Under the pieces are notes generated by a model. That model had not been told where the DNA came from, ran no database searches, and saw only the letters and a program-made list of their open reading frames with translations. From JBCDCB01 sp039182735 (lineage in GTDB: Bacteria > Planctomycetota > Phycisphaerae > Phycisphaerales > UBA1924): DNA of 25,839 bases. Positions 24,635 to 25,839 of the stretch are shown here, piece after piece; position 1 is the stretch's first letter; every line of letters begins with the position of its first letter. The translations under genes were made by a program, and so were the position numbers. Location of the stretch: NCBI GenBank assembly GCA_039182735.1, contig JBCDCB010000045.1, forward strand, positions 1 through 25,839. The letters run 5' to 3'.

Positions 24635-24814
24635 CTGCGCGCGACTCCTCGAGCGAGACAGCCCCGCTCGTCTCGGTCTATCGACCGCTGTCGCATTCAT
24701 GTCTTGAACACCCATCATCCGGGCGGTTGAACCGCGCCGGTTGTGACGACCGGGCAGACGCCACCACGCCCCGCGCACGTTCTCGGGCCGGCGACCACCC
24801 GCGGTTCGGCGGGG

Positions 24815-25741
24815 TCAGGCCAGCGCCATCGAGTCGCGCAGCCCCAGCGTGGCATAGATCTCACGCGTCGCCGTGGACTTGTTCAGCGTGTACAGGTGCA
24901 GCCCCCGGACACCGTGATCCAGCAGGTCGCGGCACTGCTCCGTCGCCCAATGCACGCCCACCCGGCGCACCGCGTCGGCGTCTCCTCCGCAGCGAGCGAT
25001 CGATCGCAGCAGCGGGGCCGGGAACCGCGCGCCCGCGGCGAGTTCCGCCATCCGGCGCATGCCGCCCTCGCTCGTGACGGGCATGATCCCCGCGATGATC
25101 GGCACGTTGATGCCCGCGAGTTCGCAGCGCTCGCGGAAGTCATAGAAGTCACGGTTATCGAAAAAGAGCTGCGTGATGATCGCGCACGCGCCGGCGTCCA
25201 TCTTGCGCTTCAGGTTGTCGATCTCTTCCAGCCGGTTCTGGCACCCGGGGTGGCCCTCCGGGAACCCGGCGACCGCGATGCCGAACCCGCGCGAGTCCTT
25301 GATGGGCTTCCCACCGCCCATCTTCCCGAACCGGCTGACGAACGCGACGAGATCCGACGCGAACTCGAACGCGTCGCGACCGTGATCGAACTCGGTGTTG
25401 ACCCCGCCCGGCGCATCGCCTCGCAGCGCGAGGATGTTTGCCACGCCCGCGCCGGCGTACTGCTCGAGCAGGTCGTAGATCTCCGCCTCCGTGTGCATCA
25501 CGCACGTGAGGTGCGGCATGACCTCGATCGTCGTCTCGCGCTTGATCTTCAGCACGAGCTCGCGTGTGAGGTCGCGCGTGCCGCCGCCAGCGCCGTAGGT
25601 GACGCTCACGAACGAGGGCTTGAGCTCTTCGAGATGCGAGATGTTCTCGTAGAGCGACTGCGCGGCCTTCTCCGTCTTGGGCGGGAAGAACTCGAAGGAA
25701 ACGCTCGTCTCTCGTGCGGCGAGAATGTCGGACAGGTGCAT
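24815..25741 (-). CDS. metF: 5,10-methylenetetrahydrofolate reductase
   Basis: MetF reduces methylene-THF to methyl-THF with an FAD-linked reductant, supplying the methyl group for methionine. The 308-residue protein shows the family pattern: SFEFFPPKTEKA with the catalytic Glu, SVTYGAGGGTRD, HLTCVMHTEAEI, ILALRGDAPGG, FGIAVAGFPEGHP, ITQLFFDNRDFYDF and IIAGIMPVTS, and the C-terminal GLHLYTLNKS. AGAAGGA about 7 bases before ATG 25741 supports the start. The 180 bases between it and the PilZ/receiver gene hold that gene's ribosome binding site and possible upstream start codons, but no clear terminator. Confidence 0.97.
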   Translation of the reverse strand: MHLSDILAARETSVSFEFFPPKTEKAAQSLYENISHLEELKPSFVSVTYGAGGGTRDLTRELVLKIKRETTIEVMPHLTCVMHTEAEIYDLLEQYAGAGVANILALRGDAPGGVNTEFDHGRDAFEFASDLVAFVSRFGKMGGGKPIKDSRGFGIAVAGFPEGHPGCQNRLEEIDNLKRKMDAGACAIITQLFFDNRDFYDFRERCELAGINVPIIAGIMPVTSEGGMRRMAELAAGARFPAPLLRSIARCGGDADAVRRVGVHWATEQCRDLLDHGVRGLHLYTLNKSTATREIYATLGLRDSMALA

Positions 25742-25822
25742 GGCAAGTCCTTCTGCTTGAATCGCCCCAGCGCTCTCTCGAACGCCGGGACGGGATCGGT
25801 CGTCTTTCGCCCACTGGCTCCC

Positions 25823-25839
25823 TCTCCCCTTGGGGGAGA
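25823..25839. repeat. Small hairpin at the window edge upstream of metF
   Basis: TCTCCCC (25823-25829) and GGGGAGA (25833-25839) form a 7-bp stem with a 3-base loop. The element continues beyond the window. It could be part of a leader structure of metF or a dispersed GC-rich repeat; neither can be tested here. Confidence 0.3.

Noticed and set aside
24735..24755. A short CCGGT/ACCGG inverted repeat near the metF 3' end as terminator
   Set aside because: Only five base pairs, a seven-base loop and no T run on either strand.
25742..25839. A SAM or cobalamin riboswitch upstream of metF
   Set aside because: Only 98 bases are visible and no conserved riboswitch core could be recognised; the one hairpin at the edge is incomplete evidence.

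Overview
The window reads as chromosomal DNA of a high-GC bacterium, most likely a planctomycete of the Phycisphaerae type. This is an inference. It rests on the strong G/C third-position bias, a secreted GH13 enzyme ending in a dockerin-like EF-hand segment, an ECF sigma factor next to unfamiliar envelope proteins, and the housekeeping protein sequences. There are no IS elements, CRISPR arrays, rRNAs or tRNAs, and no gene-free stretch over 300 bases.

Layout. 1-2400: the 3' part of a secreted alpha-amylase-like gene, closed by a strong terminator. 2417-3548 (minus): prfB (release factor 2), which needs a +1 frameshift at CTT-TAA-C. The internal stop is UAA, there is no Shine-Dalgarno-like stimulator, and a stem-loop ends just before the slippery site. 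3664-5861 (plus): a tightly coupled trio of a periplasmic protein with duplicated STN/secretin-N-like modules and a coiled coil, an ECF sigma factor and a one-pass membrane protein. 5833-7092 (minus): a class I aminotransferase. 7279-9981: rpsO and pnp, separated by a terminator and each with a structured leader. 10194-10478: a cold-shock-domain protein with a promoter and two hairpins upstream, followed by an orphan histidine kinase.

11397-20369 is the metabolic core: a tryptophan-kynurenine-3-hydroxyanthranilate catabolic locus. The minus-strand operon, in transcription order, is tryptophan 2,3-dioxygenase, 3-hydroxyanthranilate dioxygenase, a small two-TM protein, ACMS decarboxylase, kynureninase, kynurenine 3-monooxygenase and kynurenine formamidase. 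Converging on it from the plus strand are an SDR protein without the classical Tyr/Lys pair, a 2-aminomuconic semialdehyde dehydrogenase and a RidA-family 2-aminomuconate deaminase. Together they take tryptophan to the 2-aminomuconate/oxalocrotonate level. The lower meta-cleavage enzymes are not in the window, so the SDR is a candidate for an alternative next step.

20442-25741: a secreted endonuclease/exonuclease/phosphatase-family protein, the tRNA-modifying enzyme MnmG, a PilZ-like plus receiver-domain protein (minus) and methylenetetrahydrofolate reductase MetF (minus).

The observations most worth following are the unusual RF2 frameshift cassette, the STN-like/ECF/membrane-protein trio, and the SDR and small membrane protein embedded in the kynurenine locus.
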